The notes under the pieces are model-generated. The model had not been told where the DNA came from and made no database searches. It saw nothing but the letters and a program-made list of their open reading frames with translations. 64,000 nucleotides of DNA from Dietzia sp. ANT_WB102 (GTDB lineage: Bacteria; Actinomycetota; Actinomycetes; Mycobacteriales; Mycobacteriaceae): the NCBI RefSeq assembly GCF_008369165.1, contig NZ_VOBA01000001.1:2163630-2227629 (forward strand), in the 5' to 3' direction. The translations under genes were made by a program, and so were the position numbers. Shown one piece after another: positions 38,401-48,465 of the stretch (positions are counted from its first letter, which is position 1; every line of letters starts with the position of its first letter).

Positions 38401-39150
38401 TCAGGGCGTTGTGACCATGGTCAGTACGTTCTCGGAGGTGCGCTCCACTATGTGCCCGGCCCGGCGGGCCACCCGGAGCAGCGACGGTATGTCGCGCATC
38501 TCGGCGCGGGAAGTGGCGAGCGTCCGCGCGAGCAAGCCCTTGTGGTGCTTGGAGAAGTGAGACACCACCTTGCGCGTACCATCCGGGTACTCAGTGACCA
38601 CGTCGACCGTCACCGCGCCCGCTATCGGGCCCAGGTGGTGATAGCCGCCGGAGCGCAGATCCACCACCAGATCGTCGCTCCAAAGAGAAGTAGCGGCGGT
38701 GAGGGCAGGCTTCCACAACGCCCGTAGCGTCCCGAGCGCGGGCAGCCGCGATCCGGCGGAGAGACGATAGTGAGGGATCGGGTCGTCGGCGGCGACCAGA
38801 CCGAACAAGGCCGATCCGATCCAAAGTCGGGACTGTGCCCGAGACCGAGCGGCGCCGATGATCGACGCCTGGTCGAGAGCGTCGTAGAGAACTCCCGTGT
38901 AGCGGGTGAGGGCGGGTGCGGTGGGGGAGGTCCACAGCTGCGCGTTCAGGGCGATCTCCCCTGTGAGCCTGTCGCTCAATCCCAGACAGGCGCGGGCTCC
39001 GTCGGGGTCCTCGGTGCACAACGCCACCAGCGCGTCGGCCACCGTCCGGCGGGTCTCGGTCAGCGTGGGCAGCGAGAGGGCGCCCAGTTCAAGCGGCGTG
39101 TCCGAGCCGCCTACGGACTTGGTTTCGGACGGCGAGAGGAGGATGCGCAC
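38401..39150 (-). CDS. yaaA: YaaA family peroxide-stress protein (DUF328)
   Basis: A 249-residue protein beginning [11 protein letters not shown] with [12 protein letters not shown] near residue 81, [20 protein letters not shown] near 108 and the C-terminal [14 protein letters not shown], all family features. E. coli YaaA limits free iron and DNA damage under hydrogen peroxide and binds DNA. GAGAGGAGG-like sequence is absent on this strand; the GTG at 39150 is set by the family N-terminus. It is divergent from proS with 58 bases between. Confidence 0.88.
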   Translation of the reverse strand: MRILLSPSETKSVGGSDTPLELGALSLPTLTETRRTVADALVALCTEDPDGARACLGLSDRLTGEIALNAQLWTSPTAPALTRYTGVLYDALDQASIIGAARSRAQSRLWIGSALFGLVAADDPIPHYRLSAGSRLPALGTLRALWKPALTAATSLWSDDLVVDLRSGGYHHLGPIAGAVTVDVVTEYPDGTRKVVSHFSKHHKGLLARTLATSRAEMRDIPSLLRVARRAGHIVERTSENVLTMVTTP

Positions 39151-39208
39151 CCGGCAGAGGCTACCGGCGGGCCGGGCACCAACCCACGGGCGGCTACGCT
39201 TGACCACC

Positions 39209-40960
39209 GTGATCACGCGTCTGTCCCACCTGTTCCTCCGTACCCTCCGCGATGACCCGGCTGATGCCGAGGTCCTCAGCCACAAACTGCTGGTCCGCGC
39301 CGGGTACGTCCGTCGTGTTGCCCCTGGCGTGTATTCCTGGCTCCCGCTGGGTCTGCGCACCCTGCGAAGGGTCGAACAGGTGGTCCGCGAGGAGATGGAC
39401 GCGTTCGGCGCGCAAGAGATCAGCCTGCCCGCACTCCTGCCGCGGGAACCGTACGAGACCACCGGCCGGTGGACCGAGTACGGCCCGGCGCTGTTCCGGC
39501 TCCGCGACCGCAAGGGCAACGACATGATGCTCGGGCCCACCCACGAGGAACTTTTCACGCTTACCGTGCAAGGTGAGTACTCCTCGTACAAGGACTTGCC
39601 GGTGACGCTGTATCAGATCCAGACCAAGTACCGCGACGAGGAGCGTCCCCGCGCCGGGATCCTGCGCGGCCGCGAGTTTGTGATGAAGGACTCTTACTCA
39701 TTCGACCTCGATGACGCCGGGCTTGAGCGCGCCTACCAGGCGCACCGCGAGGCCTACCAACGCATCTTCGACCGTCTCGGGATCGAGTACGTCATCTGCG
39801 CGGCCACCTCCGGAGCTATGGGCGGTTCCGCCTCCGAGGAGTTCCTCGCTGTCTCTGCTGCCGGTGAAGACACGTTCGTCCGGTCCACCGACGGTCAGTA
39901 TGCGGCCAATGTCGAGGCCGTCGTGACCCCCGCGCCGCCAGCCCTGCCCATGGAAGGGCAGCCCCGGGCGGTTGTGCACGACACCCCGGACGCCCCGACC
40001 ATCGAGGCGCTTGTCACGTGGGCGAACGCAGCCGGCCTGGAACGGCAGGTCACTGCCGCGGACACACTCAAGACCGTGATGCTCAAGGTGCGTCAGCCCG
40101 GTCGAGACTGGGAGTTGCTGGCGGTGGGGCTACCGGGCGACCGTGAGGTCGACATGAAACGAGTCGAGGCCGCGCTCGAGCCGGCGGAAGTGGAAATCCT
40201 CGACGACGCCGACTTCAAGGCCAACCCGTTCCTCGTCAAGGGGTATATCGGCCCGCGAGCGTTGCAGGCGAACGGGATCCGCTATCTCGTCGACCCGAGG
40301 GTTGTAGAGGGAACCGCGTGGATCTCCGGCGCAGACGAGCCCGGTCGGCACGTGGTGGACCTGGTATGCGGCCGAGACTTCACGCCGGACGGGACCATCG
40401 AAGTCGCGGAGGTAAGGGAGGGAGACCCCGCGCCGGACGGACACGGCACCCTCACCCTGGCGCGCGGTATCGAGATCGGCCACATCTTCCAGCTCGGGCG
40501 GAAGTACACCGACGCCTTCGGGTTCGACGTTCTGGGCGAGAACGGCAAGCCCACAAGGGTCACCATGGGGTCCTACGGGATCGGAGTATCACGCCTTGTT
40601 GCAGTACTCGCGGAGCAGTTCGCCGACGACAAGGGGCTGGTCTGGCCTGCCGAAGCCGCACCGGCTGACGTCCACGTGGTGATCGCTAACAAAGACGACG
40701 CCGCGATAGCCGGTGCGTCGACTCTCGTCGAGGCGTTCGACCGTGCCCGCCTCGAGGTACTTTTCGACGATCGCAAGGCCTCCCCGGGGGTAAAATTCAA
40801 GGATGCCGAGCTGATCGGCGTCCCATGGGTGGTCGTGGTGGGTCGCGGGTGGTCCGAGGGCACCGTCGAGCTACGCGAGCGCGCCACCGGTGAGGTCACC
40901 CAAGTCCCGGTTGATGGTGCCGCAGACAAGATCGTCCAATTGATCGGCGCGGCACGCTAG
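39209..40960 (+). CDS. proS: Prolyl-tRNA synthetase, bacterial type with editing domain
   Basis: Charges tRNA-Pro. The 583-residue product has class II motif 1 ([20 protein letters not shown]), GPTHEELFT near residue 110 and motif 2 ([20 protein letters not shown]) near 134, then the Ybak-like editing insertion (about 225-385) with [13 protein letters not shown], motif 3 [18 protein letters not shown] near 452 and the anticodon-binding domain. The GTG at 39209 comes eight bases after TACGCT; a longer in-frame reading from 38906 crosses yaaA and is rejected. It ends five bases before the convergent DUF4439-like gene. Confidence 0.96.
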   Translation: MITRLSHLFLRTLRDDPADAEVLSHKLLVRAGYVRRVAPGVYSWLPLGLRTLRRVEQVVREEMDAFGAQEISLPALLPREPYETTGRWTEYGPALFRLRDRKGNDMMLGPTHEELFTLTVQGEYSSYKDLPVTLYQIQTKYRDEERPRAGILRGREFVMKDSYSFDLDDAGLERAYQAHREAYQRIFDRLGIEYVICAATSGAMGGSASEEFLAVSAAGEDTFVRSTDGQYAANVEAVVTPAPPALPMEGQPRAVVHDTPDAPTIEALVTWANAAGLERQVTAADTLKTVMLKVRQPGRDWELLAVGLPGDREVDMKRVEAALEPAEVEILDDADFKANPFLVKGYIGPRALQANGIRYLVDPRVVEGTAWISGADEPGRHVVDLVCGRDFTPDGTIEVAEVREGDPAPDGHGTLTLARGIEIGHIFQLGRKYTDAFGFDVLGENGKPTRVTMGSYGIGVSRLVAVLAEQFADDKGLVWPAEAAPADVHVVIANKDDAAIAGASTLVEAFDRARLEVLFDDRKASPGVKFKDAELIGVPWVVVVGRGWSEGTVELRERATGEVTQVPVDGAADKIVQLIGAAR

Positions 40961-40965
40961 CTGCA

Positions 40966-41370
40966 TCAGGCAGGCGGTGGAAACCCGGGCAGCGCCTCGA
41001 ACGGCGCGCCCGGGACCAGCGTCCTCCACCGAGCCATTTGGACCGCCGCCGCGGTGAGGGCGTCGACGCAGAATCGCCGGGTCTCCGACGAGCTGGCTCG
41101 TCCAAGCTCGATGCGCCAGGCCTCACAGCAATCCGATTCGATCCGAATCGCGAGCAGAACAGGGGAAGCGGGGGTGTCCTCCCCCGCGAGGTAGCCGACA
41201 GGAGCGGGCGGCGACCCCGGCCACAACAGTTCCGCGGCGTCCCGGCGGTCGCGATGAGCCGCGAGCTCCCGACGGACCGCGGCCCGGATGGAGCCGTCTG
41301 CCCGGGCGAGGACGAGACCGTATCCGTAGACCGCAGCGTCCTCGGCAGCCAAGCCGACCGGGGTCGTCAC
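40966..41370 (-). CDS. DUF4439-like small protein (ferritin-like helices)
   Basis: A 134-residue, mostly helical protein: AAVYGYGLVLARADGSIRAAVRRELA-type first helices (residues about 10-38), a proline-rich turn PGSPPAPVGYLAG, then ESDCCEAWRIELGRASSSE and a last helix CVDALTAAAVQMARWRTLV. It resembles the DUF4439 ferritin-like family; no clear pair of ExxH iron-binding motifs is present, so metal binding is doubtful. Its GTG overlaps the stop of the upstream lipoprotein gene by four bases, so the two are coupled. M. tuberculosis keeps a similar pair (Rv2843-Rv2844) next to proS. Function unknown. Confidence 0.65.
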   Translation of the reverse strand: MTTPVGLAAEDAAVYGYGLVLARADGSIRAAVRRELAAHRDRRDAAELLWPGSPPAPVGYLAGEDTPASPVLLAIRIESDCCEAWRIELGRASSSETRRFCVDALTAAAVQMARWRTLVPGAPFEALPGFPPPA

Positions 41371-41837
41371 GCGAGCTCCACTTCGACCGCTGCGATGCAT
41401 GCCGCCGAGACCGCGCCCGCGATCTCCGCCCGGGCGCCCTCCGACGCCGCGGCTGCCTCGGCGGCACCGGCAGCATCGGCCCGTAGGCGCGCCCGCACTT
41501 CCTCCACCGGCGGGCACACGAGCGGCGGCGCCGATGACGGTGTCAGCCCTTGGTCGCCGTCCGGGCGCTCGACGAGGTCCGCGAGTTGTTGTGCGTGAAT
41601 CTTCCTCGCGTCGGCAATCCGGCGCAGGGCACCGGCCCACTCTCCGTGGGAGGCGTCTGCGGCCGCGAGTTCACGTGCGTCACGCTCAGCGGCGTCAAGT
41701 AGGCCGATCAGCGTGTCGGGGTCGCCTATGCCTGCAGGTAGTGCGCAGCCACCGGCCACTGCGAGTCCGGCGGCAACGGCTGCAGCGGCGATGAACTGGC
41801 GGCGCGAGAGGTCGACGGGGACGGAATGGTGCACCAC
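41367..41837 (-). CDS. Predicted Tat-exported lipoprotein, alanine-rich, function unknown
   Basis: A 156-residue protein starting at GTG 41837. The signal has a Tat-type twin arginine (LSRRQFIAAAAV, Arg12-Arg13), a hydrophobic stretch and a lipobox-like VAGGC with Cys31 as the probable lipidation site. The mature part is alanine-rich and helical (LIGLLDAAERDARELAAADA, then RIADARKIHAQQLADLVE, and the final AAGAAEAAAASEGARAEIAG), possibly a helical bundle or coiled coil. No enzyme motif seen. Coupled to the downstream DUF4439-like gene; divergent from rimP. Confidence 0.7.
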   Translation of the reverse strand: MVHHSVPVDLSRRQFIAAAAVAAGLAVAGGCALPAGIGDPDTLIGLLDAAERDARELAAADASHGEWAGALRRIADARKIHAQQLADLVERPDGDQGLTPSSAPPLVCPPVEEVRARLRADAAGAAEAAAASEGARAEIAGAVSAACIAAVEVELA

Positions 41838-41877
41838 AACATCCTGCCAGGGGTCGGAGATGGCACGTGCGAGGCGG

Positions 41878-41883
41878 TACAGT
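41878..41883 (+). promoter_or_regulatory. -10 box of the rimP-nusA operon
   Basis: TACAGT would start transcription near 41891. That is downstream of the ATG at 41885 and so supports the GTG at 41942 as the true rimP start. No clear -35. Confidence 0.45.
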
Positions 41884-41941
41884 GATGCGGCCCGTCCGCG
41901 TCCCGGAACGGTACCCGTCAGCCCGCCACTCCAGGAGCACC

Positions 41942-42487
41942 GTGATCGTCCCCGAGCCCGACTGGGCCCATATACGCAAGGCGGTCTCGAACCGCGGTCT
42001 CGATCTCGAGGATGTCCGCGAGGACTCCCGGTCGGCCACGTGGCACGTGGTGGTCATCGTGGACGGGGATTCTGGAGTCTCCCTCGACGATCTCGCCGAG
42101 CTGTCTGCCGACCTCGATCCGCTCGCCGAGCAGTGGGGAGGGGCGGGGCAGCCCGTCACGTTGGAGGTCACCAGCAGGGGGGTCGATGCGCCACTGGAAC
42201 ACCCGCGGCACTGGCACCGCGCCCGCGGACGCCAGGTCGACCTGGTTTACGTCGACGGTGGGCAGGGACCGTCCCGTGGGCGGATCGGGGACCTCGACGA
42301 GTCGTCGGGGGTGGTCCGCATCGTGTCGAGGGCCGGCCGTGGGACGAAAGTCGACTCGGTAGCGTTAGAGCAGGTGGCCCGCGCCGTGATCCGGGTCGAA
42401 TTTCGACCGGCCCCGCAGGAGGAGCTGGCCCTACTGTCGGACCCTGAGAACCCCGGTCGTGGCGTGCGAGAAGGAGAAGATCGTTGA
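41942..42487 (+). CDS. rimP: Ribosome maturation factor RimP
   Basis: Needed for early 30S assembly. The 181-residue product has an N-terminal alpha/beta domain ([20 protein letters not shown], then [20 protein letters not shown]) and [20 protein letters not shown] near residue 79, the RimP hallmark, followed by a C-terminal barrel. AGGAG lies four bases before the GTG. nusA overlaps its stop by four bases (TTGA), the usual rimP-nusA pair. Confidence 0.93.
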   Translation: MIVPEPDWAHIRKAVSNRGLDLEDVREDSRSATWHVVVIVDGDSGVSLDDLAELSADLDPLAEQWGGAGQPVTLEVTSRGVDAPLEHPRHWHRARGRQVDLVYVDGGQGPSRGRIGDLDESSGVVRIVSRAGRGTKVDSVALEQVARAVIRVEFRPAPQEELALLSDPENPGRGVREGEDR

Positions 42488-43470
42488 ACATCGACATGGC
42501 AGCGCTGAACATGCTGTCCCGGGAGCGCGAGATCCCGCTGGACGATCTGGTGCAGACCCTCGAGAACGCCCTGCTCACCGCGTACAAGCGGACCGAGGAC
42601 GCCCACCGCGTGGCCCGGATCGAGCTGGACCGTAAGGCTGGCACGGTTGCCGTCATGGCGGCCGAGGTCGACGAGGACGGGAATCGGATCGGGGAGTTCG
42701 ACGCCACGCCCTCGGACTTCGGGAGGGTCGCCGCGGCGACCGCTCGGCAGATAATCCTCCAGCGTCTGCGGGAGGCCGAGACTGACCGCATCTATGGCGA
42801 CCTTGTCACGAGAGAGGGCGAGGTTGTCAGCGGGGTCATTCAATCGGACTCCCGTGCCAACGCCCGCGGGATCGTGGTGGTCCACATCGGACCGGAGAAC
42901 GGGGGAACGGAGGGGACCATTGCCCCTGCCGAACAGGTGCCGGGTGAGACCTATGAGCACGGCGATCGCATCAAGTGCCACGTGATCGGAGTGCACAAGG
43001 GGCCGCACGGTGCCTCTGTCTCGCTCTCCCGTACGCACCCGGACCTGGTCCGCGGGCTGTTCGCCCTCGAGGTCCCGGAGATCGGGGATGGCTCGGTGCG
43101 TATTGCGGCAATCGCACGTGAAGCAGGACACAGGACCAAGATCGCGGTGGAGTCCACCATCTCCGGCCTCAACGCGAAAGGGGCGTGCATCGGGCCGAAC
43201 GGAGCCCGTGTACGCGCGGTGATGGCGGAATTGGACGGCGAGAAGATCGACATCGTCGACTACGACGAGGACCCCACGGTCTTCGTCGGAAACGCCTTGT
43301 CGCCGGCCAAGGTGATCTCGGTGACCGTCGCCGATGCGCAAACCAGGGCGGCCCGGGTTGTCGTGCCGGACTACCAACTGTCGCTGGCGATCGGCAAGGA
43401 GGGGCAAAACGCCCGCCTGGCCCACCGGCTCACCCAGTGGCGCATCGACATCCACAGCGACGCCGAGTGA
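42484..43470 (+). CDS. nusA: Transcription termination/antitermination factor NusA
   Basis: Binds RNA polymerase and modulates pausing, termination and rRNA antitermination. The 328-residue product has an N-terminal polymerase-binding domain (about 1-110), an S1 domain ([20 protein letters not shown], near 117), KH1 ([20 protein letters not shown] near 218, then [20 protein letters not shown]) and KH2 ending [19 protein letters not shown]. The acidic repeats of E. coli NusA are absent, as usual outside proteobacteria. It starts with the rare TTG, after a strong AAGGAG site. Confidence 0.96.
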   Translation: MNIDMAALNMLSREREIPLDDLVQTLENALLTAYKRTEDAHRVARIELDRKAGTVAVMAAEVDEDGNRIGEFDATPSDFGRVAAATARQIILQRLREAETDRIYGDLVTREGEVVSGVIQSDSRANARGIVVVHIGPENGGTEGTIAPAEQVPGETYEHGDRIKCHVIGVHKGPHGASVSLSRTHPDLVRGLFALEVPEIGDGSVRIAAIAREAGHRTKIAVESTISGLNAKGACIGPNGARVRAVMAELDGEKIDIVDYDEDPTVFVGNALSPAKVISVTVADAQTRAARVVVPDYQLSLAIGKEGQNARLAHRLTQWRIDIHSDAE

Positions 43471-43476
43471 GACAGA

Positions 43477-43507
43477 GCGCGCCCCACCGCCACGCGGTCG
43501 GGCGCGC
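43477..43507 (+). terminator. Hairpin terminator after nusA
   Basis: GCGCGCCC/GGGCGCGC outer stem (43477-43484 with 43500-43507) and ACCGC-CAC-GCGGT inner stem, seven bases after the nusA stop. It divides rimP-nusA from ylxR-infB. Confidence 0.75.
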
Positions 43508-43533
43508 CGTTAGTGCCGACACCGCATTGTCTG

Positions 43534-43539
43534 TAGACT
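43534..43539 (+). promoter_or_regulatory. -10 box of the ylxR-infB operon
   Basis: TAGACT, a full match to TANNNT and identical to the rpsP and sdhC boxes here. It would begin transcription near 43546, about 65 nt before the preferred ylxR ATG. No clear -35. Confidence 0.5.
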
Positions 43540-43610
43540 GTTGAGTTGTCACAGTGACTTCACGTCCACCCGTCCACTCGGGCCGGGCGGCGAGAGACCG
43601 GAGTGGCCGT

Positions 43611-44009
43611 ATGGCGGGACGCAAGAACCAGCTGTTCGGCACCGCCGGGAGCGCGGGTCCCATCCGGACCTGCGTCGGTTGTCGGGGTCGGGATGTCGAT
43701 TCCCGGCTCCTGCGGATTGTTCATGATCCGCAGTCGGCCGAACTCTCTCCCGATCCCCGCCGACGGGCAGGGGGACGAGGAGCCTGGGTGCACCGCGACC
43801 CGCGATGCATCGCGACTGCACTCGACCGCAAGGCCTTCTCAAGGTCACTGCGAGTCGCCGGGAACGTGTCCCAGGACGCGATCACGGAGGTGCTTGAGGC
43901 AGTACGCCTCGAGCACGACACCACCCGTCGGCCATTCGGTCCGACTGGGGGAGCACAAGAAGAGGAACGGACCAGACACGATGAGCACACCGTGAAGCTC
44001 CAGCGATGA
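43611..44009 (+). CDS. ylxR: YlxR/DUF448 RNA-binding protein
   Basis: A 132-residue basic protein with the family signature IRTCVGCRGRDVDSRLLRIV near residue 20 and GRGAWVHRDPRCIATALDRK near 55. YlxR in other bacteria binds the RNase P RNA or acts as a nucleoid-associated regulator; its role in actinobacteria is open. GGAG lies seven bases before the ATG at 43611. A GTG at 43554 would add 19 residues but lacks a ribosome site. Located between nusA and infB as in most Gram-positive genomes. Confidence 0.87.
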   Translation: MAGRKNQLFGTAGSAGPIRTCVGCRGRDVDSRLLRIVHDPQSAELSPDPRRRAGGRGAWVHRDPRCIATALDRKAFSRSLRVAGNVSQDAITEVLEAVRLEHDTTRRPFGPTGGAQEEERTRHDEHTVKLQR

Positions 44010-44078
44010 ACGTCCATCGAATGTAGACCGAGGTCGCGCGGCCAGCCCTGCCGTGGAGACCTCGCAGTGAGGAGAGCA

Positions 44079-46916
44079 GTGGCAGGCAAGCCCCGGGTAC
44101 ACGAACTGGCCAAAGAGTTCGGTATCACAAGTAAAGAACTTCTGACGAAACTCCGCGATCAGGGAGAATTCGTCAAATCCGCATCCTCGACGCTCGAGGC
44201 ACCGGTTGTCCGGCGCCTGCGCGAGGCACACCCGCCAGCAAGCGGCGAGTCCGCTGCGGCCCCGACCAAGTCCGCCGGTGGAGGCGCGCCCAAGCCGGGC
44301 GCGCCCTCCAAGCCGGCAGCGAGCCCCCGTCCAGGTGCGGATCCGCGCCCGACGGCTCCCAAGCCGGCGGCCGGTCCCACGCCGGGCGCAAAGCCGTCCG
44401 CACCGGCCCCGAAGCCGGCGTCCGCGCCGGTCCCGGGCGCGAAGCCTGCGGCCCCCGCACCTGCCCCGAAGCCGGAGGCAGGCCCGACCCCGGGAGCCAA
44501 GCCCGGAACACAGCGGCCTACCCCGGAGTCGACCCCCGGTGCTGCCGCAGCCGCGTCACGCCCGGCACCCGGACCGCGGCCAGCCGGGCCCAAGCCCGGA
44601 CCGAAGACGCCTCGGGTCGGCAACAACCCGTACTCCAGCGGCACGACGCCCGCGCCGCGTCCCCAGGGCGGCCCCCGCCCAGGGCCAGGGCAGGCCGGGC
44701 CGCGTCCGGGTGGGGCACGCCCCGCGCCCGGACAAGGGGGCCCGCGTCCCCCGCAGCGGCCGGGAGCACCGGGACAGGGCGGTCCCCGTCCCACTCCGGG
44801 GAATATGCCTCCTCGTCCGAGCCCCGGTCAGATGCCGGGTCAGGTCGCACGTCCGGCAGCAGGTCGAGGCCGCCCGGGTGGTCCGGGTGGACGTCCTGGC
44901 GGCGGCGGTTTCCGTCCGGGCGGCGGCGGCGGTGCCCCCGCAGCTGGCGGCGGGGGCTTCCGGGGTCGTCCGGGTGGCGGCGGTCGCGGTCGCGGCGGTG
45001 CCGCGGGTGCGTTCGGTCGTCCCGGTGGAGCGCCCCGTCGGGGCCGCAAGTCGAAGCGGCAGAAGCGTCAGGAATACGACTCGATGCGCGCACCGGAGGT
45101 CGGCGGCGTCCGGCTTCCTGACGGCCGTGGGCAGGCCCTCCGGCTGGCCCAGGGCGCGTCGCTGAGTGACTTCGCGGATAAGATCGATGTCAACCCGGCT
45201 CAGCTCGTCCAGGCCCTGTTCAACCTGGGTGAGATGGTTACCGCGACCCAGTCGGTCACGCCGGAGACGTTGCAGCTCCTCGGCGAGGAGATGGGCTTCA
45301 AGGTCCAGATCGTCAGCCCCGAGGACGAGGATCGCGAGCTGCTCGAGTCCTTCGACCTGTCCTTCGGCGAGGACGAGGGCGACGACGACGACCTCGAGCG
45401 TCGTCCCGCGGTCGTCACGGTCATGGGTCACGTCGACCACGGCAAGACCCGACTGCTGGACAGCATCCGGTCCGCCAAGGTGGGCGAGGGTGAGGCCGGT
45501 GGCATCACTCAGCACATCGGCGCATACCAGGTGACGGTTCCCGTCGACGAGACGGACCGCACGATCACGTTCATCGACACCCCGGGCCACGAGGCATTCA
45601 CCGCCATGCGTGCCCGTGGCGCGAAGTCGACCGACATCGCGATCATCGTGGTCGCGGCGGACGACGGCGTGATGCCGCAGACGGTCGAGGCGATCAACCA
45701 CGCGCAGGCGGCCGAGGTGCCGATCGTCGTGGCGGTCAACAAGATCGATAAGGAGGGCGCGCAGCCCGACAAGATCCGCGGTCAGATGACCGAGTACGGG
45801 CTCGTCCCCGAGGAGTACGGCGGTGACACGATGTTCGTCGACATCTCCGCCAAGCAGAACCTCAACATCGACGCGCTGCTGGAGGCTGTGGTCCTCACTG
45901 CGGACGCATCGTTGGATCTGCGGGCGAACCCGGACATGGACGCACAGGGTGTGGCCATCGAGGCGCACCTGGACCGCGGTCGCGGTCCGGTCGCCACGGT
46001 CCTCATCCAGCGCGGAACACTCCGGGTCGGCGACTCGATCGTCGCGGGCGATGCCTACGGTCGCGTTCGTCGCATGGTCGACGAGCACGGCGAGGACGTC
46101 ACGGAGGCGACACCGTCGCGTCCGGTCCAGGTCATCGGCCTGACCAGCGTCTGTGGTGCCGGTGACACCCTGATGGTGGTCGAGGAGGACCGGACCGCAC
46201 GGCAGATCGCCGACCGTCGTAATGCGCGCAAGCGCAATGCGATGGCCGCGCGCAGCCGTCGCCGGATCAGCCTCGAGGATCTGGACTCGCACCTCAAGGA
46301 GACGAGCCAGCTCAACCTCATCATCAAGGGAGACAACTCCGGTACGGTCGAGGCCCTCGAAGAGGCCCTTATGGGGATCGAGATCGACGACGAGGTGCAG
46401 CTGCGCGTCATCGACCGCGGTGTCGGTGCAGTAACCGAGACCAACGTCAACCTGGCGGCTGCGTCCGACGCTGTGATCATCGGGTTCAACGTTCGTGCCG
46501 AGGGTAAGGCCACCGAGTTGGCCAACCGCGAGGGCGTCGACATCCGGTACTACTCGATCATCTACCAGGCGATCGACGAGATCGAGAGCGCGCTTAAGGG
46601 CATGCTCAAGCCGATCTATGAGGAGAAGCAGCTCGGTCAGGCGGAGATTCGTGAGATCTTCCGCTCTTCCAAGGTGGGCAACATTGCCGGCTGCATGGTG
46701 CTCGACGGCATCATGCGTCGCAACGCCAAGGCCCGGCTCATCCGGGACGGCAACGTCGCGGTGGAGGAGATGACCGTCTCCTCGCTGCGCCGTGAGAAGG
46801 ACGACGTGACCGAGGTCCGCGAGGGTTTCGAGTGTGGTCTGACGGTGACGTACTCCGACATCAAGATCGGTGACATCATCGAGACCTACGAGCTCGTCGA
46901 GAAGCCGCGCGACTGA
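44079..46916 (+). CDS. infB: Translation initiation factor IF-2
   Basis: GTPase that places initiator tRNA on the 30S subunit. The 945-residue product opens [20 protein letters not shown] (IF2_N), then has a long linker rich in Pro, Ala, Gly and Arg (about residues 60-330): Pro-Lys-Pro-type repeats first, then Arg-Gly-Gly-rich sequence. A second IF2_N-like domain follows near 360. The G domain starts at [16 protein letters not shown] near 446, with DTPGHEAF near 504 and NKID near 558, then domains II-IV. The GTG at 44079 follows GAGGAG; an in-frame GTG at 44067 is less well placed. Confidence 0.97.
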   Translation: MAGKPRVHELAKEFGITSKELLTKLRDQGEFVKSASSTLEAPVVRRLREAHPPASGESAAAPTKSAGGGAPKPGAPSKPAASPRPGADPRPTAPKPAAGPTPGAKPSAPAPKPASAPVPGAKPAAPAPAPKPEAGPTPGAKPGTQRPTPESTPGAAAAASRPAPGPRPAGPKPGPKTPRVGNNPYSSGTTPAPRPQGGPRPGPGQAGPRPGGARPAPGQGGPRPPQRPGAPGQGGPRPTPGNMPPRPSPGQMPGQVARPAAGRGRPGGPGGRPGGGGFRPGGGGGAPAAGGGGFRGRPGGGGRGRGGAAGAFGRPGGAPRRGRKSKRQKRQEYDSMRAPEVGGVRLPDGRGQALRLAQGASLSDFADKIDVNPAQLVQALFNLGEMVTATQSVTPETLQLLGEEMGFKVQIVSPEDEDRELLESFDLSFGEDEGDDDDLERRPAVVTVMGHVDHGKTRLLDSIRSAKVGEGEAGGITQHIGAYQVTVPVDETDRTITFIDTPGHEAFTAMRARGAKSTDIAIIVVAADDGVMPQTVEAINHAQAAEVPIVVAVNKIDKEGAQPDKIRGQMTEYGLVPEEYGGDTMFVDISAKQNLNIDALLEAVVLTADASLDLRANPDMDAQGVAIEAHLDRGRGPVATVLIQRGTLRVGDSIVAGDAYGRVRRMVDEHGEDVTEATPSRPVQVIGLTSVCGAGDTLMVVEEDRTARQIADRRNARKRNAMAARSRRRISLEDLDSHLKETSQLNLIIKGDNSGTVEALEEALMGIEIDDEVQLRVIDRGVGAVTETNVNLAAASDAVIIGFNVRAEGKATELANREGVDIRYYSIIYQAIDEIESALKGMLKPIYEEKQLGQAEIREIFRSSKVGNIAGCMVLDGIMRRNAKARLIRDGNVAVEEMTVSSLRREKDDVTEVREGFECGLTVTYSDIKIGDIIETYELVEKPRD

Positions 46917-46930
46917 CGTCGCAGGGCACA

Positions 46931-46971
46931 CCGTGGGGGCGGGTTCCGTGTACTCGGACCTGCCCCCGCGG
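46931..46971 (+). terminator. Long hairpin terminator after infB
   Basis: CCGTGGGGGC pairs with GCCCCCGCGG (46931-46940 with 46962-46971, one wobble). The stem continues inward through GGT/ACC and CCG/CGG with a single-base bulge to loop TGTACT. It begins fifteen bases after the infB stop. Confidence 0.85.
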
Positions 46972-47026
46972 CATGCCTGTCAATTCGTGGTCGCCGAGCG
47001 ACCGCATCACGTCAAGGAGGATCGCC

Positions 47027-47488
47027 ATGACCGGTAAGGGACGCGCGGGACGGCTCGGTAAACGGATCGGCGAGATCGTCGCGACGGCTATCGACCACGA
47101 GATTAAGGATCCGCGGCTCGAATTCGTCACGATCACAGATTCGCGGATCACCGCGGACCTGCGGGTGGCGACCCTGTACTACACAGTCCGGGGCGAGACC
47201 CTCGAAGAGGAGCCCGACCTCGAGGCTGCGGAGGCGGCGCTGACCGCAGCCAGGGGCCGTCTGCGCACGATGGTGGGCAAGCAGACCGGCGTGAAGTTCA
47301 CCCCGGAGCTGACCTTCGTATTGGACGCCGTGCCCGACGCGGCCCGCCACATGGAAGAGCTGCTCGCGAAGGCGCGAGCCATCGACGAGCAGGTGCGTCG
47401 CGCTGCTGAGGGAGCCCAACCGGCGGGCGACGAGGACCCCTACCGCAAGCCGGAGGAGGCGGGCCAGCCGGAGGACGACGAACGGTGA
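47027..47488 (+). CDS. rbfA: 30S ribosome-binding factor RbfA
   Basis: Late 30S assembly factor of KH-like fold. The 153-residue product contains [40 protein letters not shown], and [20 protein letters not shown] followed by an acidic, proline-rich tail. AAGGAGG lies eight bases before the ATG at 47027. The next gene starts on its stop (GTGA). Confidence 0.96.
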   Translation: MTGKGRAGRLGKRIGEIVATAIDHEIKDPRLEFVTITDSRITADLRVATLYYTVRGETLEEEPDLEAAEAALTAARGRLRTMVGKQTGVKFTPELTFVLDAVPDAARHMEELLAKARAIDEQVRRAAEGAQPAGDEDPYRKPEEAGQPEDDER

Positions 47489-48465
47489 CCATCCGGGTGG
47501 ACGCCGCCGGCGCCGCGGACGTGTTGGCCCGCCACCGAGAGGTGACGGTGCTGTGCCACATCCGCCCGGACGCGGACGCACTGGGGAGCTCCTCCGGGCT
47601 CGCCCGCGCGCTGCGTGCGCGTGGCGTGACCGTCCACCACTCCTTCGACCCCGGCGTGGTACCTCAGACCCTGGGTATCATCCCGGGAACGGATCGCGTC
47701 GTTCCGCTCGCGGGAGTCCCCGCTCATGACGGTCTCGTAGTGACGCTGGACTGCGCGAGCCCGGACCGGGTGGGGCGCTGGGATCGTCTCGCCGACGCGG
47801 CCTCGGAAATCCTCGTCATCGACCACCACGGGTCCAATCCGGGATTCGGTTCCCACATGCTGCTCGACCCGGCAGCTGCGTCGACGGCGTCGCTCGTCCT
47901 GGACGTTCTCGAGGCTGGTGGATTCGACGTTGACGCCGAAACGGCGACGAGCCTTTACGCGGGGCTGGTCACTGACACCGGGTCGTTCCGGTGGGGCGGA
48001 ACAGGCTCGCACGAGACCGCCCGGCGGCTTCTCTCCGCTGGCGCAGAGTCCACCGAGTTAACGTTCGCGTTGCTCGACGCGCACTCGTTCGCCTGGCTCC
48101 GCGTCCTCGGTGAACTATTGGCCACGGCGCGCCTCGACGTCGATGCGGTAGGCGGGCGCGGCTCGGTCTGGCTGGCGGTTCCGCACGAAGTGATCTTGGT
48201 CGCCGACGAGGACGATGTCGAGTCCCTGGTCTCACACCTCCGTGGTGTGCGAGAGGCGCGGGTGGCGGTGCTGTTGAAGGAATACCTCCCGGGCGAGTGG
48301 GCCGTCTCGCTTCGCTCGCGCGCCGGTGGAGCGGCCGCGGACGTGGTGGACGTTTCGGCTGTCGCGGCCGCACTGGGCGGCGGGGGGCACCCATCGGCTG
48401 CCGGCTGCACGATGCACGGTGATCTGGAATCCGTGAGTGCGAGGCTCCGTGAACTCCTCCGCTAG
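47485..48465 (+). CDS. nrnA: DHH/DHHA1 phosphoesterase (NrnA/CnpB-type: nanoRNase, pAp or cyclic dinucleotide phosphodiesterase)
   Basis: The 326-residue product has [20 protein letters not shown] near residue 22 (first metal site), [13 protein letters not shown] near 83, [12 protein letters not shown] near 108 (the DHH motif), [16 protein letters not shown] near 158 and the DHHA1 loop [13 protein letters not shown] near 303. Homologues degrade two- to five-base RNA fragments and pAp; the mycobacterial one also hydrolyses cyclic di-AMP. It follows rbfA with a four-base overlap, the usual actinobacterial order. Confidence 0.92.
   Translation: MTIRVDAAGAADVLARHREVTVLCHIRPDADALGSSSGLARALRARGVTVHHSFDPGVVPQTLGIIPGTDRVVPLAGVPAHDGLVVTLDCASPDRVGRWDRLADAASEILVIDHHGSNPGFGSHMLLDPAAASTASLVLDVLEAGGFDVDAETATSLYAGLVTDTGSFRWGGTGSHETARRLLSAGAESTELTFALLDAHSFAWLRVLGELLATARLDVDAVGGRGSVWLAVPHEVILVADEDDVESLVSHLRGVREARVAVLLKEYLPGEWAVSLRSRAGGAAADVVDVSAVAAALGGGGHPSAAGCTMHGDLESVSARLRELLR

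Noticed and set aside
44556-46931. Long open frame of 791 codons on the - strand
   Set aside because: It is antisense to infB. In high-GC DNA the complementary strand of a real gene is often stop-free. Its translation has no recognisable motif.
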